Assembly: GCA_022702705.1 (NCBI GenBank)
Contig: CM040439.1
Coordinates: forward strand, 26,688,345 to 26,752,344
DNA from: Papilionanthe hookeriana x Papilionanthe teres
Lineage: Eukaryota > Streptophyta > Magnoliopsida > Asparagales > Orchidaceae
Reading direction: 5' to 3'
Length of the DNA: 64,000 nt
Positions 34,986-46,905 of this stretch are shown here, piece after piece (the stretch's first letter is position 1; every line of letters starts with the position of its first letter). The notes under the pieces are model-generated. The model was given only the letters and a program-made list of their open reading frames with translations. It had not been told where the DNA came from and did not search any database. A program made the position numbers and the translations under genes.

Positions 34986-35209
34986 TTACATACCTACCAC
35001 TTCATTCCTATGTATTTACATATATAGCACTTAAACTCGATTTTTTTACATTATTGGATCAGGATTTGTGCTGTGAATCACACCCAATGAATAAAGCGTA
35101 AAACATGAGAGAGAAAGAAAGAAAGAGAAATAAAGATAGTTCTTTCAAGATAGTTGATTATTCTCTCACTGTAGAAGTGACCTCATATTTATAGGTTAAG
35201 AGGTATAAA

Positions 35210-35288
<79 letters not shown>

Positions 35289-35930
35289 TATATATTTATA
35301 TATTATTGCTGATGCTTTCATTAGGGTGTCAAAAGATAAACTCGGCATACATAAAATAAAGTAGCATATGGTTCAATTATCTTATTGTTCGATCAACAAG
35401 GATCTGTAATCCCATGGTTAGCCAAGAACATTTAATCAAGTCTATCGAGTTAGGGTAATTGTTTGCCCTGGCGGTTCTTCAGTCGTCCGGACTTTACTTG
35501 GTCATCTAGACTTCATTTGGTCAGCTTAGGTTAGTTGGTCGGCGGTCTTGTTCCGACTGTCAATTGTTGAGCGTTATATGAGAAACATGTGTTGTTGGGA
35601 TAGAACTAGGCTATCGGACACATGGTGAATCTTTGTAATCTGGCAAGTAGTTTACCCCCTTTGGCAAGAGATTCATCTAGAGGGCTCAATGAATATTCGG
35701 TGATGAGAACCTCTAGCATCCAAAAGAGCCTTAGAGACTCCTGCGAGATGTTTGATGATTCTTCGGCGAAAGTTGAACTGGTTGCTTCCCTAAGTTATAT
35801 AGGGCTTGATCCTCGACTATTAGGTGAGCTTCGATCGATCGTCTTATTTTGAGGGAGTTGTAGTTGATCAACAAAATCCTTCAGTCTCATACCTGCTCCT
35901 TTTAATGGGTCATACAGGACCGCAACTTTT
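34986..35930. repeat. LTR-like repeat containing a long (TA)n tract
   Basis: The (TA)n tract spans about 35213-35284 with few interruptions. Before it, 'cctcatatttataggtt' would give a TATA box on the minus strand, and after it (35465-35570) come 'ttggtcatctagacttcatttggtcagc' type repeats, a layout like other LTR-like units here. No protein is recognisable; the frame at 35622-35852 is not gene-like. Confidence 0.4.
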
Positions 35931-36298
35931 TCTTATTGTCCATTAAATTTCTTCGAGATTCATGTTGATTTTATTTCTGACATACATACATGCATGTGTC
36001 ATTTTAATTATGCATGAAAATGTATATTTAATTTTTTAAAGTTAAAATAGTGTTTTTTTTAATGTGATATGAAAGATTACCAAGTGAAATCAATATAAAA
36101 AAATATAAGGGTTATATATGTAAATACTTTGGAATTAGTATGTATATAAATGCCCCCAATATTTGAGATCCAACACCTCTTGCAGCCTACATGATCCATT
36201 AAAGTGTTAAATGGAGGATCACAAGCTTCCAAAATACATCTCATGACAACAATGAGTTGGAGCCTACACGTGAATGGCGATTTATGAGAGAGAATCCT

Positions 36299-36393
36299 AG
36301 AGATAGAGAGAGAGAGAGATAGAATCCTAGAGATAGAGAGAGAGACATAGAATCCTAGAGATAGAAAGAGAGAGAGAGAGAGAGAGAGAGAAT
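36299..36393. repeat. GA-rich tandem repeat
   Basis: A unit of about 28 bases, 'agaatcctagagatagagagagaga', is repeated three times and passes into a pure (GA)n tract at about 36367-36391. Confidence 0.85.
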
Positions 36394-38121
36394 GTGGAGA
36401 TTGACATCACTATCATCTTCAACACCTTTGTTTTTGGGAAGCCTTGAAAGTCAAATTAATATAATAAGGTATTCAATGCTGCCTTGCAGCTAACATGCCA
36501 CCAAGAAACTACAAGTCATAAAAGCATTAATTTGGTCCCCACACCCAAAAAACTCACTATAAAAAACAAGAATTTGCATACATACCACATATTTCTAATA
36601 TTTTTACGTATCTAACCTCTTTAAACATACATATTCTTATACGCTACACTCAAATCTTTCACATCACATCAAAAATATCAGCCACTAAGTAATTTTTTAT
36701 TAGTTAAATACATCTTCCCATACATACGTATGTAAATATGAGTTTTTTTGGGGTTAGATATGCAAATTCATATGAATTGTTTGGTATATATGCAAATTTC
36801 AAAAAAAAAAAAAAGTATGGAATAAGACTGAAAATAAAATTCATGCATTCATCATTTTCCAATCTAGTAGGTTTCTATCATTTTCAACATACTTATTATG
36901 CTCCATATCATACTTTATGATAAAATATCCTTTCTAACATATAACTACTTGTATCTATCTATCTATTTATCTATCTACCTATCTATCTATAAATATATGG
37001 TTATCAACATTTAAATGCTTATGAAATTAATTGATTTTTCATTAAATAATACAGTTATGATGTTTCATGCATTTAAACTCACGTCCCTTACATACAGACA
37101 GTCAAATTTCTTTGTATTAACATCAACAGATCCTAAAAATTTTCATATCATGTAACAAATACCACTATTTACAATTTTGAGTTTCATGCATGCACTCAGT
37201 TAATATGGTAATATTCAGGAGAACTTATAGGAGATATTTACTTTAAATGCATGTATTAGGAGAGAAGTCAATTTGGTCACATGATAATAGTGTTTGGTGC
37301 AATTCATCATTTCTTTTTACAGATTAAAATATGGATATTAAATTAAAAATGAAGTAAATAACATAAAGTCTGACTAGATGAGGAGAACCATCCCTGTCAA
37401 AATAAATGATAAACAAATTTAGATTAGAAATATTAAATGCTAAAAAATTCTTGCTAGTAAAGATAAAAAAAATCTTAAATTTGTATTAAAATTCAAGGCA
37501 TACATAAATAAAACAAAAAATCAATATTTGCACACAATTTTTATGCATATCATATCTAATATCTAAACATTCGTATTTATATGCATATCATTCAAATCTT
37601 TCACTACATAAAATGTACCATCGATATTACCTTTCTTAAAAGCGAAATGCAATATCTTTATGCATAGATTTAGGATACTAAAGTGTTATAATTATAAATA
37701 TCAAACTTTGGGGTGTAGATATATAAATACATCAAAATTTTGTGATATGCATGCACATTTCCCTATGGAATATGTGTCCATTCCAAAGAAAAAAAAAGAG
37801 AATTTTTTTTTTACTTGATCCAATAAAATTTACTTTCTAGAGGGAAACCTACTTTAAATTAACTTTCGCATAAAAAAAAGGGATAGATTTTATTACTAGT
37901 TTAATGAATTTTAAGGAAGTTGATAAACATGAAAATTAACAAACATAGCAAAGAAATAATAATTAACATTAGCTATTAATTTACTATGTTAGTATGTTAC
38001 ATATAAATATTTTTTGTTATGATCGGTTATGCTTTTAATTATAAACATGATATATCTTAGGCGTTTTAACATTAAAACAAATTGATCATTGTGAGACTAA
38101 ATCCTACTTTATGAAGATTTG

Positions 38122-38122
<1 letters not shown>
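36394..38122. other. AT-rich intergenic region with GATA-type microsatellite
   Basis: No gene. An imperfect (TATC)n microsatellite lies at about 36953-36992. The rest is AT-rich with repeated words such as 'atacataaataaaac' and 'tatttgcatacatacc' that recall decayed LTR DNA. Confidence 0.45.
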
Positions 38123-38167
<45 letters not shown>

Positions 38168-38169
<2 letters not shown>

Positions 38170-39208
38170 TAAAAAGAAGCCCTGAGGCCTATTTTATTAA
38201 AATAAAAGGGGTATAAAACAAGTAATATGAGAGAGCCCAATAGATGGAGCTCTACTTATAAACAAAATGCAGAGATAGCTCAAACAAAAGGATACAAAAG
38301 AGAAAAAAGAAAAACATGCAAATAAACATTGTCTATGAACGAGGTCGCCTAGGCCTTCCTCTTCCTCTGGTTCTTGTAGCGCATCCAGAAATCAAACTCT
38401 GAAGTGAATGTCCATTACCAGGAGAGATCAATGTATCATCCAATAATTTTCCAAGTTGAATAGTACCCCCAACCTTCTTCTTCCGTCGGGAAGTGTATAC
38501 TTGTCATTCTTCTTCTGAAAACTGGTCGGTCTGATCCATAGAAGGAAAGACAATTGCAGCGATAGATTCCATAATGTCTTCAGACTGTTCCTTTTTCATC
38601 TCTGAGGTTCGAACCACTGGGATAGTCACAATTAGCTCAACCTCCCCAGCAGGATCAGAAGAGGGTGAAGGGATAACAATGATAACCAATTCATTAACCT
38701 GTTTAATAACAGCTTCAAAAGGTTCCTTCTCTTCAAGTGATACAGATGGGGAAGCAATGTCAGCCACACCATTGGCCTCAATTTTCTTACCCATAGAAGT
38801 CTCAACATTTCCTTTAGAGTTATTTAGCAATCTTTTTGCTGGGTGATAGAGTCTATAGCACCTATCCCTGGTATGTCCAAACATTATGCAGTGATGACAG
38901 TAATAAAGTTTTTGCTCCATCACCACCTCCTGCCAAACAACTTCCTGATTAGAGCCCACCCAAATTCGATGGACTTCAGGAAGAGTAATATCCCTCTCAA
39001 TTAGGAGCCTAGCAGCAGCAGGCCTAGCCTTGTTATAAGTTGGAGCATCCATTCTCAGTGGGGTACCAAGAGCTCTGCCAATTTGAAATAGAACATTCTG
39101 ATTAAAATATCTATATGGAAGACCCGAAAATTTGAACCAAATAGGAATCACAGGAGGTTCCTTAGAGGTGTCAAAATCTGGAGTCTTAGTCTCTTTTCAT
39201 TGCAGGGA
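38168..39208 (-). mobile_element. 5'-truncated LINE/DUF4283-type ORF1 insertion inside a (TA)n tract
   Basis: A 1.04-kb unit bounded on both sides by (TA)n (about 38123-38167 and 39209-39244). On the minus strand it encodes an ORF1-like protein (next entry). After its stop comes a 3' region ending '...ttttattttaataaaataggcctcagggcttctttttaga', with no ORF2. The left boundary of the frame is cut by a stop, consistent with 5' truncation. The (TA)n on both sides can be read as the duplicated target. Confidence 0.6.
38333..39151 (-). pseudogene. LINE ORF1-like nucleic-acid-binding protein (DUF4283 end plus zf-CCHC_4)
   Basis: The minus-strand frame starts without a proper ATG (a GTG codon at 39151-39149, with a stop further upstream). 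It reads 'PIWFKFSGLPYRYFNQ', 'GRALGTPLRMDAPTYNKAR', then the knuckle 'YCHHCIMFGHTRDRCY' (CX2CX4HX4C intact), then an acidic Ser/Pro tail. A TGA at 38506-38504 interrupts it. Beyond that the same frame stays open for 56 codons, with 'RGRGRPRRPR', an AT-hook-like basic end, to a TAG at 38335-38333. This layout is that of plant L1-type LINE ORF1, or a gene captured from it. The open frame past the TGA suggests a single recent nonsense change. Confidence 0.7.
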
Positions 39209-39244
<36 letters not shown>

Positions 39245-39249
<5 letters not shown>

Positions 39250-39939
39250 GTGCCAGAAGATTTGAGGTGCTCGAGTAGATTTAAGTTAGTGTCTACAAGG
39301 ATAAATTTATTATTTTTTTTAACGAGGATAAATGATTTGTATATTTAAAATATATCGATAAAATCTGCGGTTATTAGTGGATGCTTATTGCTAAACGTGT
39401 CATTATACATAACATTAATACATCAGGGTGGAGGAGTATTTGATGAAGCTTAAGAGACGACGCTTAACGCCTCGTTCGAGAAGGCAGTGAAGTTTCGTTC
39501 CGTAACAATGAAAGTCGAACGAATTTATTTTTATTTCTACATAAACAAAGATGTTTCATCATTATAGATCGTGATGGCAAAGCCCTCTTAAACAAGCCCT
39601 TAGACTTATCAGCCAAATGCCGGTCTTTAGCTTCTCAAGTCATAATTAGTTTGACAATGATTCATTGGACTATTCTCGAGCAACTAATGGAAATAGAGAT
39701 GAGAAAGTTCAGCCTTGAAATTTCTCCCAAATTATAGTTATCAGAGTGAATGAGCACGCTGAAAATGAATATCCAGAGGTGTGCTCTGTATTCCAGATGT
39801 ATTTTGGTTTAAAATAAACTTTCAAATATATTTCTCCTAAAAATAAAAAATAAAAAGAATATTTATCACCACATTTGTTGTCTTGATATTTGAAAGGGAA
39901 GAGTTTCAATAGTACGTGTTTGTGAACACTGATGCGTTC
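39245..39939. other. intergenic region, nothing assignable
   Basis: No gene or named repeat seen. Slightly less AT-rich near 39440-39500. Confidence 0.4.
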
Positions 39940-40530
39940 AAGAAAATTCACGACAATAGAATAGCAGGGTATCGTTTAGCGTGGTAGGAATACTCAGAAA
40001 AGAGAAATTGACAAGTAACGACACCAGCTATTTTTACGTAGAAAACTCAGAAAGGGAAAAAACGAAGGGGCCTAGCCAAACTGAAGAAATCCACTATAAA
40101 CAGGATATTACATGTGCAGTCTCTCGTCTCAAAGGTGGGAAAGTGATTAACAATTTTAGGAGTCACAACATCAATGCACGAATGAACATGTTGCAACAAG
40201 TTGGGCGACCGCCAATGTCGACTGGTGGAGGCCAACTGGTGGTGGTCAACGGTAGTCAGTCGTGATCAATGGCAGTCAGCAGGTGGTCAATTGTGGTCTA
40301 CAGTGATCGGCGGTGGCCAATTGTGGTCAATGACAGTTGACGACGGGTGGTCGACGGTAATCAACGACAATCGACAGGGCTCAATGGCGATCGGCGATAG
40401 TCATGACAGTCGACGACGATCGATAGTGGTAGGAGTGGTGTTGAATTTTAGCTATTTCTTAAACTTTCAAGTTTTTTCTCAAGCCTCAAGCTCTCCTCCC
40501 CCGTCATAAGAAGAGCGAGTCTCTATATAT
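39940..40530. repeat. dispersed LTR-like repeat with GGTCAAC minisatellite, copy 2
   Basis: Partner of 9290-9950 by shared ordered words. At about 40212-40435 it carries a degenerate array of about 12-base units such as 'ggtcaacggtag', 'ggtcaattgtgg' and 'gatcggcggtgg', some 18 units with many substitutions. The open frames crossing it on both strands are a by-product of the repeat. Confidence 0.6.
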
Positions 40531-42850
40531 AGTGTTCCGGGTGCAATTAATGCAGAAATATGATCACTTTGATCGAACAGCCCGGAGAGCTTCCTTCGAT
40601 GAACAATTGAGTGACTTAATGATGTCGAAATTGAGTGATATTCGGTTTGTTAGATTCTTCTTGTTGAGATACTTGATTCGACAATGAACTTGCTGGTTTT
40701 AATATTCATTTAATCTTCCAAATGTGTTCGAAAATGGCTTGATTAGGGCTCGATTTGCTTCAGATTTGATCAATATTGGGTCCGTCTTGTCAAACCGTTT
40801 AGTTTTACTGTAAATTTGTTAAGATCTGTGTCATACTTTGAGATTTGTGTCGCACGATGATAATTTGTTGATGGTGTATCAAACACAATTCTTAACATAA
40901 AAACAAGCACCAGTAAGTTATTCTTTGGAGGAATTCACACATAAGAAATTTTCTCGCATAATTTTTATAAATAACTTTCAACGCTTAAATGTCAACCTAA
41001 TCTTTTTCTAATGATGCATTAATTAAGACTTAATGCATAGGATAACCGCTTGACCAAATTTTCTTTGGCCGTAATCATCTCTTCTCTAACCATTAACTTC
41101 TCTCACCTGTTAACTGAACAGCCGCTGACCAACTGTCATTATACTTTGATAAATATGAGTAAAGTCACCCACCTCGTAGCAGCTCTGTCAACCACCAATC
41201 AATTTCCACCCCTTCCTATTTTCATGATAGAATATAATTCAACAAAATTTACATATTTATCATACAATTCTCATGTATTTACATATCCAACACCCAAAAT
41301 TTGATATTTATACTTATAACACCAATTTCAGCTGAAATTTTTTCATAACCATATTACACTTCTTTTTGTTTGATTTGTCTCTCTATCTCTCTATTTTGCT
41401 CTCTAAGTGCCTAATTAAGTCTTCTAAATCTCTGATTAATTGTACCTAATCTTTGAACTAAATCTTTGTACCTAATCTTTGAACTAAATCTTCTACTCTC
41501 TTCTCCTTTAAATTGCATTCTTACTTAAAATAAAATGTTAGTTGCGGAAACTGATCAAATAGATTTGAAGAACTCGTATCTTTTCTTTTGTATAAAAGAA
41601 TTTGAAATCAAACAAAACATACTCAATAAGTAAAGCTCAAAATCAACTACAGGGATCAGGGCACTGCGATACTCCAATAGGCACTACGCAGCTGCAGTGT
41701 CGTGCTATTAGGTTCTGAAATTAGAATAGGTATAACGAGAAACGCTAGAGCACTGCAGATACGGTGTTGAGAGCAGCAGACCCTAAACCCTAAGGGGTGC
41801 ATGGGACCCTTGTCTTTCCCGATAACTCATCATTATGCTTCAACGACGACGAAATAGAAAGCGTTGAGATGACAATTGATCGACACATAATAATAACACA
41901 TGATGCTCGGGAACAAAAATGTAATTGTCTAATGATAACTAAAGTCAGTTATTGTAATTGTATGCTTCTTCATACAACCCTCCATTTTAAAAATAGTGAT
42001 CTTTGATTAGGTTAGTTATCTAAAAATATTATTTACATCACCTACAATAAAAGTCAAATCTATGAAGACGAAGGATCCGACAGACTTTTTGATCGGTTGA
42101 TACTCATCCCTCGCAACACCAAATCCACATGCAATGGTTCAATAGTGGATTAAAAAAAAACACGTTTCCAAAATTTAATCGCTGAGAAGCTGTGCGCTGT
42201 TCTATGACGACCACCAATATGCTCAATGAGCCGGCCATTGAATTTTTTTTTTCCGGTTTTCCACGGTTCAGTTTGGGAGGATGCCCTCGTGCGTTCTACA
42301 AAGTCCAACCTTAACCATGGCGGTCAACTACTCACCTGGCTCACAGACAAATTGTTGCATGAAGCGGCTTCTCCACGTGGAATACTGATATCCCATCATC
42401 TAAATCGTCGATGGGTATGGACGGCTGATATTTTAGGTGAGCTGCACCTGGTTCGGCTTCCTAGGAACTCACCGGTGGCGCCGACCAGTGGGAGTGGTTT
42501 GACTTTATTCATCGGTTTTTGATTTACGGTCCCATTAGTTTTTGAAATTTAGATTGGAGCCTCAATAAATGCGAAGTTCTCCCCTGAAAAAGTTGGCTGA
42601 ACCAGAGTGGAGGGTTAGGGAACCCAACCCGGGTCAACCCCAAAACTTAAATTGTTTTCGCTAAAGAATTCAACCCAACTGGTCCCGCCATCCACCCACC
42701 CCACGCTCTTCTGTACCCCTGAAGTCAACTCCTCTGTTCTCCATTCTCCACTACACACCACTCACCACTCATCACTTTCTTTCGATTCCACTCTCCTTTT
42801 GCAGCCTGCGCGCAATTCTCTCTCTTTTTTTTTTTTTTCTCTTTCTCTCC
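40531..42850. other. intergenic region upstream of the PP2C gene
   Basis: No gene seen. Near 41781-41793 'ccctaaaccctaa' is a two-unit telomere-like repeat. The last 200 bases before 42851 are pyrimidine-rich (CT/T tract at about 42818-42848), a typical plant 5' leader. The frame at 42226-42522 has no recognisable domain. Confidence 0.45.
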
Positions 42851-45593
42851 ATGGGGAACGGTATAGCAAAGATAAAAAATTGCTGCTTTACGGGTTGCGG
42901 AGTCTCCGGCGACCTTCGAGAGTCCGCCGCCGTGACGTCGGAGCCGTACGACGGTGGTTTGGGACATACTTTTTCATATGTCCCACCAGAATCGTCCATA
43001 TTCTGGTCGGGCCATTCAAAGGTTCACCACTCTGAGGAGACCACCACCTTCGGCTCTATCTCCGGCGCCGCAGTAAGCGCCAATCCCGCCACTCCGCTCT
43101 CCACCGACATAGACGCCGGCGCCGGAGCAGCCTTCAAGAGCTCGGCCTCCTTCTCATCTGTCCCTTTGCAACCCGCCCCCCGCTTCTCCGGTCCGCTCTC
43201 TGGCCCGCTTGCCGACCGTGGGTTCCTATCAGGGCCGATTGAGAGAGCTGGATTCATGTCCGGCCCGCTTGACGGGGCGTTTAGCCGCCGTGGCGGCATA
43301 CTCCGTCGAAGCCTTTCACACGGCCTCGGGCTTCGCAGCCGCGCCGCTGCTTCGCTGTTTCGCAGCGTTACCACTGCTATCTCCCGTTCTATATCAGCCC
43401 CTCTGAGAGAATCCGTTTCATCTGGAAGCAGTTCGACGCTTCAGTTGAGTTCATTTGCCGGCGGGGCTTCCGAGCGTTACCAATGGGCACAGGGGAGAGC
43501 AGGGGAGGATCGAGTTCATGTTGTGATATCAGAGGAGCACGGATGGCTATTTGTCGGAATCTATGATGGGTTTAACGGTCCTGATGCAACAGACTACCTT
43601 CTTTCTAACCTGTACTCCGCCGTGCAGCAGGAGGTGAAGGGGCTGCTTTGGGTTGATGATAAAAATGAAACTTTTGAAATCTCTTCGAATAATCAAATCG
43701 CCGGCGACATTAAAAATGATTCCTTTCCAAATGAGATAAAAGGTTTAGTTTCACCGGAAGAAAACTCAGTAGGAGGATATCAGAAAAGGAGGCCTTGGGG
43801 TCCTGCGAGAAAGTCAGAGGATAATCAGAAGAGATGGAAGTACCAGTGGTTTCGGGAGAGATTAGAATTGGATCAAAGCGTTAGGAATCAATTGAGCCGA
43901 TCGAGCTCCAGGGGAGCAGAGACACATTCCAAAGTGCTGAAAGCTCTTTCTGTAGCATTGAAGAAGACAGAGGAAGCGTTCTTAGAAGTTGCAGACATGA
44001 TTGTTTCAGAGAATCCGGAGCTGGCTCTAATGGGTTCTTGTGTGCTTGTGATGGTGATGAAAGGTGAGGATGTTTACCTCATGAACGTTGGAGATAGCCG
44101 AGCAGTTTTGGGTAAAAAGGCAGAGCCTGATATTTGGGATTCAATGAGGAATGAGAGATTGAACTTGGAGAGCATAAATGAGGAGACTTTACATGACCTT
44201 GAGAATTACGATTGTAGTGATGATCGGATAAACGGTTTGCGGAGTCTAGTTTCCTTGCAGCTTACAAAAGATCACAGTACCAGTGTTGAGGAGGTAGAAT
44301 AAAAGTTTGATTTTTTTTCTCTTAAGATTTCCTTCGGTGAGATAATCTGAAGTAATGTTAAATGTTTTTTTCTGTCATTCAGGAAGTTAAGAGAATAAGA
44401 AATGAGCATCCCGAGGACTCTTCTGCCATTGCAAATGATCGAGTCAAGGGATCATTGAAGGTGACAAGAGCTTTTGGTGCTGGCTTTTTGAAGCAGGTAT
44501 ACGCCATTGCTATTGAATTTATTTCAGTTGATTCAGATTTGTAGCTCTCACAAGTTCAATTATTAAAAGAAAATACTGTATTGTTCTAATGATGCTGTAA
44601 TATTATTAGAGTGAAAACAAATATGATTTTGATTTTAATAATTGTTGGGTTAATTACTTTCCATAATGAGATACTTGAAATCTTCATAACATTATTAACT
44701 GCATTTTATTTGCTGATATTTCTTTTCAGAAAATCATTCCTTTCATACTAATCTCTTTGTTTTTTTCTTTCTTGATTTCCAGCCCAAATGGAATAATGCA
44801 ATTCTGGAGATGTTCAGAATTGATTACATTGGAACCTCACCATACATCACATGCAACCCTTTTCTATCTCATCATAGACTCAGCTCAAAAGATAAATTCT
44901 TAATACTTTCTTCTGATGGACTTTATCAATACTTCACAAATGAAGAAGCCGTCGCCGAGGTCGAGTTATTCACTTCGACCAATCCAGAAGGCGATCCTGC
45001 ACAACATCTTGTGGAAGAAGTTCTCATCCGCGCAGCCAAAAATGCTGGTAAGATTATAATTGCTTCATATACAGAAGCAAAATTGTCATTTTGGCTTCTG
45101 CTTCATAAGGTTGCAAATGTTAATATTACTTGTGGATATTGAAGATTAATAGGCTTACTTGGTTGTTTTGTTATATAAAAAAGTATATATATTTCAGAAA
45201 TGCTAACATCTAAATGTGTGTAAAAATAGTCTTTTTATGTTGAATGCATTTTTGGTGCTCTGAACATTAGTTTCTGAGTAAATCAATTTATGGATAACCT
45301 TTTTTTTTTTAGCAAGTTCATATGTTGAAAAAACTTAATGTTATTAGATTTATCTGATGTAAGAAAGAAAAAAAGTTTTAAGCTTTCTGAGCTTTTATGT
45401 ATCTTTGGTTGCAGGTATGGATTTTTATGAGCTGCTGGAGATACCGCTTGGGGACAGAAGAAGATATCACGACGATGTCTCCATCATCATCATCTCCTTC
45501 GAGGGAAGAATATGGAGATCTTGTCATGTAAATAGAGGAAATGTAGAGGATATAGAGTTTACAGTTTTACCCAAAAATAATTCTTGTTTTTAA
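42851..45593 (+). CDS. protein phosphatase 2C, POLTERGEIST-LIKE family (PLL2/PLL1-like)
   Basis: Four coding exons, 42851-44293, 44383-44496, 44783-45047 and 45415-45593, with GT/AG borders, join to 666 residues. The product is a Mg/Mn-dependent Ser/Thr phosphatase at the plasma membrane; POL and PLL1 act in meristem and asymmetric-division signalling. 'MGNG' suggests N-myristoylation. The regulatory N half has the family blocks 'GLGHTFSYV', 'SISGAAVSANPATPLS' and repeated 'SGPL'. The catalytic part starts at about 211 with 'GEDRVHVVISEEHGW'. It includes metal-site 'YDGFNGPDA' (about 237), 'MGSCVLVMVMKGEDVYLMNVGDSRAVLG' (about 393-420), 'RVKGSLKVTRAFGAGFLK', 'LILSSDGLYQYF' and 'RRRYHDDVSI' near the end. 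Compared from memory, 'EMFRIDYIGTSPYITC' and the end 'GRIWRSC' favour PLL2 over POL. All motifs are intact. Confidence 0.94.
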
Positions 45594-45811
45594 ATTTTTT
45601 TTTTTATATATAAGTTATTACTGTGCTGCATAATGTTGATTTTTAAGTTTTAAGAAAATGGAGGAAGATTTAATGTTATAATAATTAGTTCTATCATTCA
45701 GTTAACAATACCAAATTAGAGATTAAGGGGTCTCTTTTTCTCCCAAATCCTGATATTGGATATCTCTGCCCATTTTTGTTCTATGTCCTTGAATTTAATT
45801 GATATTATTGT
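45594..45811 (+). other. PP2C 3' UTR region
   Basis: AT-rich sequence directly after the stop codon. No single poly(A) signal can be chosen. Confidence 0.4.
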
Positions 45812-46905
45812 TCGAAAAGCAACCCACGCTACACCAGAAGCGCGCACAACGGAATTGATGAAACAAATAACAAGAATAAATAACATCAAAATTTTTGCGT
45901 AGAATACCCCTAAAATAGAGTAAAATCATGAGACCCGTAGGCTACTTAAACACCTCTACTATTCAACTTAATGGGTACATGATGTTGTTCTCTAGAACAC
46001 TACTAGAGAAAATCAATAATCAATCTTCACCGAGTAGGTGGGATATATCAAGTTCTTTAAACACAAGGGTTTGCTAATCTCACTAAATTCAAGAAAAAAA
46101 TAAGATTTTCCTTGGTCTTTGTATGTTGTTGTTTGTCTTTGCCTTCGCGCTAGCTCTAGTCGTGGTTGTAGAATGATGATCAAAAGGGGGAGATGGCAGT
46201 TTCCTTCGGCTAGGGATGTGAACAAGAGAGTGAGGGAAAGCTTGGTCTCCTTCGCAAACATGTCGGCGAGAGTGCTATGCTAGATTTTTCTTTTTTTCAT
46301 TGAGAGGAGAAATGTGATCCAATACCGTTTATGTGCGATCATTTAGTTTTCCCAAACCTAAAAGAAGGCAACTGCCTTCACATCCATATAGTAGCTTATA
46401 AAACTCTCTCTTCATCTAGAAAAGCTAATGCATTGAATTTGGCGCATATCAATATCTGTTCTATGGATATTATTGCCTTGGTGGCACTCGATATTATATT
46501 ATCTTCATTGATGATCAGAGAAGTATATGCTTGCGCATTGAAATCTAAAGACCAAGCTTCGAGTTTCTTCAAGATTTTTCAAGTGCAAGTCAAAGAGGAA
46601 AACTAAAAAAAAATTGAAGTGCGTTCGTTCATATAATGGTGCTGATTATATGAGACCACTTGAAGAGTACTGAAGAATTCATAGGATCAAACTTAACAAG
46701 ACAGCCAAAAGCTCATCAGCATAATGAAGTTGCTGCCAGGATGAACCACACAAATAATGACAAGATTCGTTGCAGACTATATAATTCGATATCATCGAAG
46801 TCTTTTTGGGTCGAGAAGCTTAGTCTCCTTCACAAATAGAGAGGCAAGAGCGTATATGTGCCATCATTCAGTTTTCCCAAACCTAAACAAAGGCAACTGC
46901 CTCAC
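45812..46905 (+). pseudogene. Copia fragment with integrase remnant
   Basis: The plus-strand frame at 46400-46606 carries a decayed pre-integrase/integrase start: 'LSLMIREVYACALKSKDQASSFFKIFQ' stands for the FIDDxSRxxxVY.LKSKD.. block. Past a stop come 'RSYNGADYMRPLEEY' (second catalytic Asp region) and 'EVAARMNHTNNDKIRC' (catalytic Glu region), then 'SKSFWVEKL'. The stretch at about 46238-46385 is repeated at 46817-46900 ('gct.agtctccttc.caaa', 'ttcccaaacctaaa..aaggcaactgcct'). No complete LTR or primer site was found. Confidence 0.7.

Noticed and set aside
40047..40509. Open frames of 60-100 codons crossing the GGTCAAC array
   Set aside because: Created by the short repeat unit lacking stop codons; no protein features.
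42226..42522. 98-codon open frame upstream of the PP2C gene
   Set aside because: No recognisable domain, no splice partners, and it lies in the promoter region of the PP2C.
43024..43374. Minus-strand and alternate-frame open frames over PP2C exon 1
   Set aside because: Shadows of a GC-rich coding exon whose plus frame has the full set of PLL family motifs.
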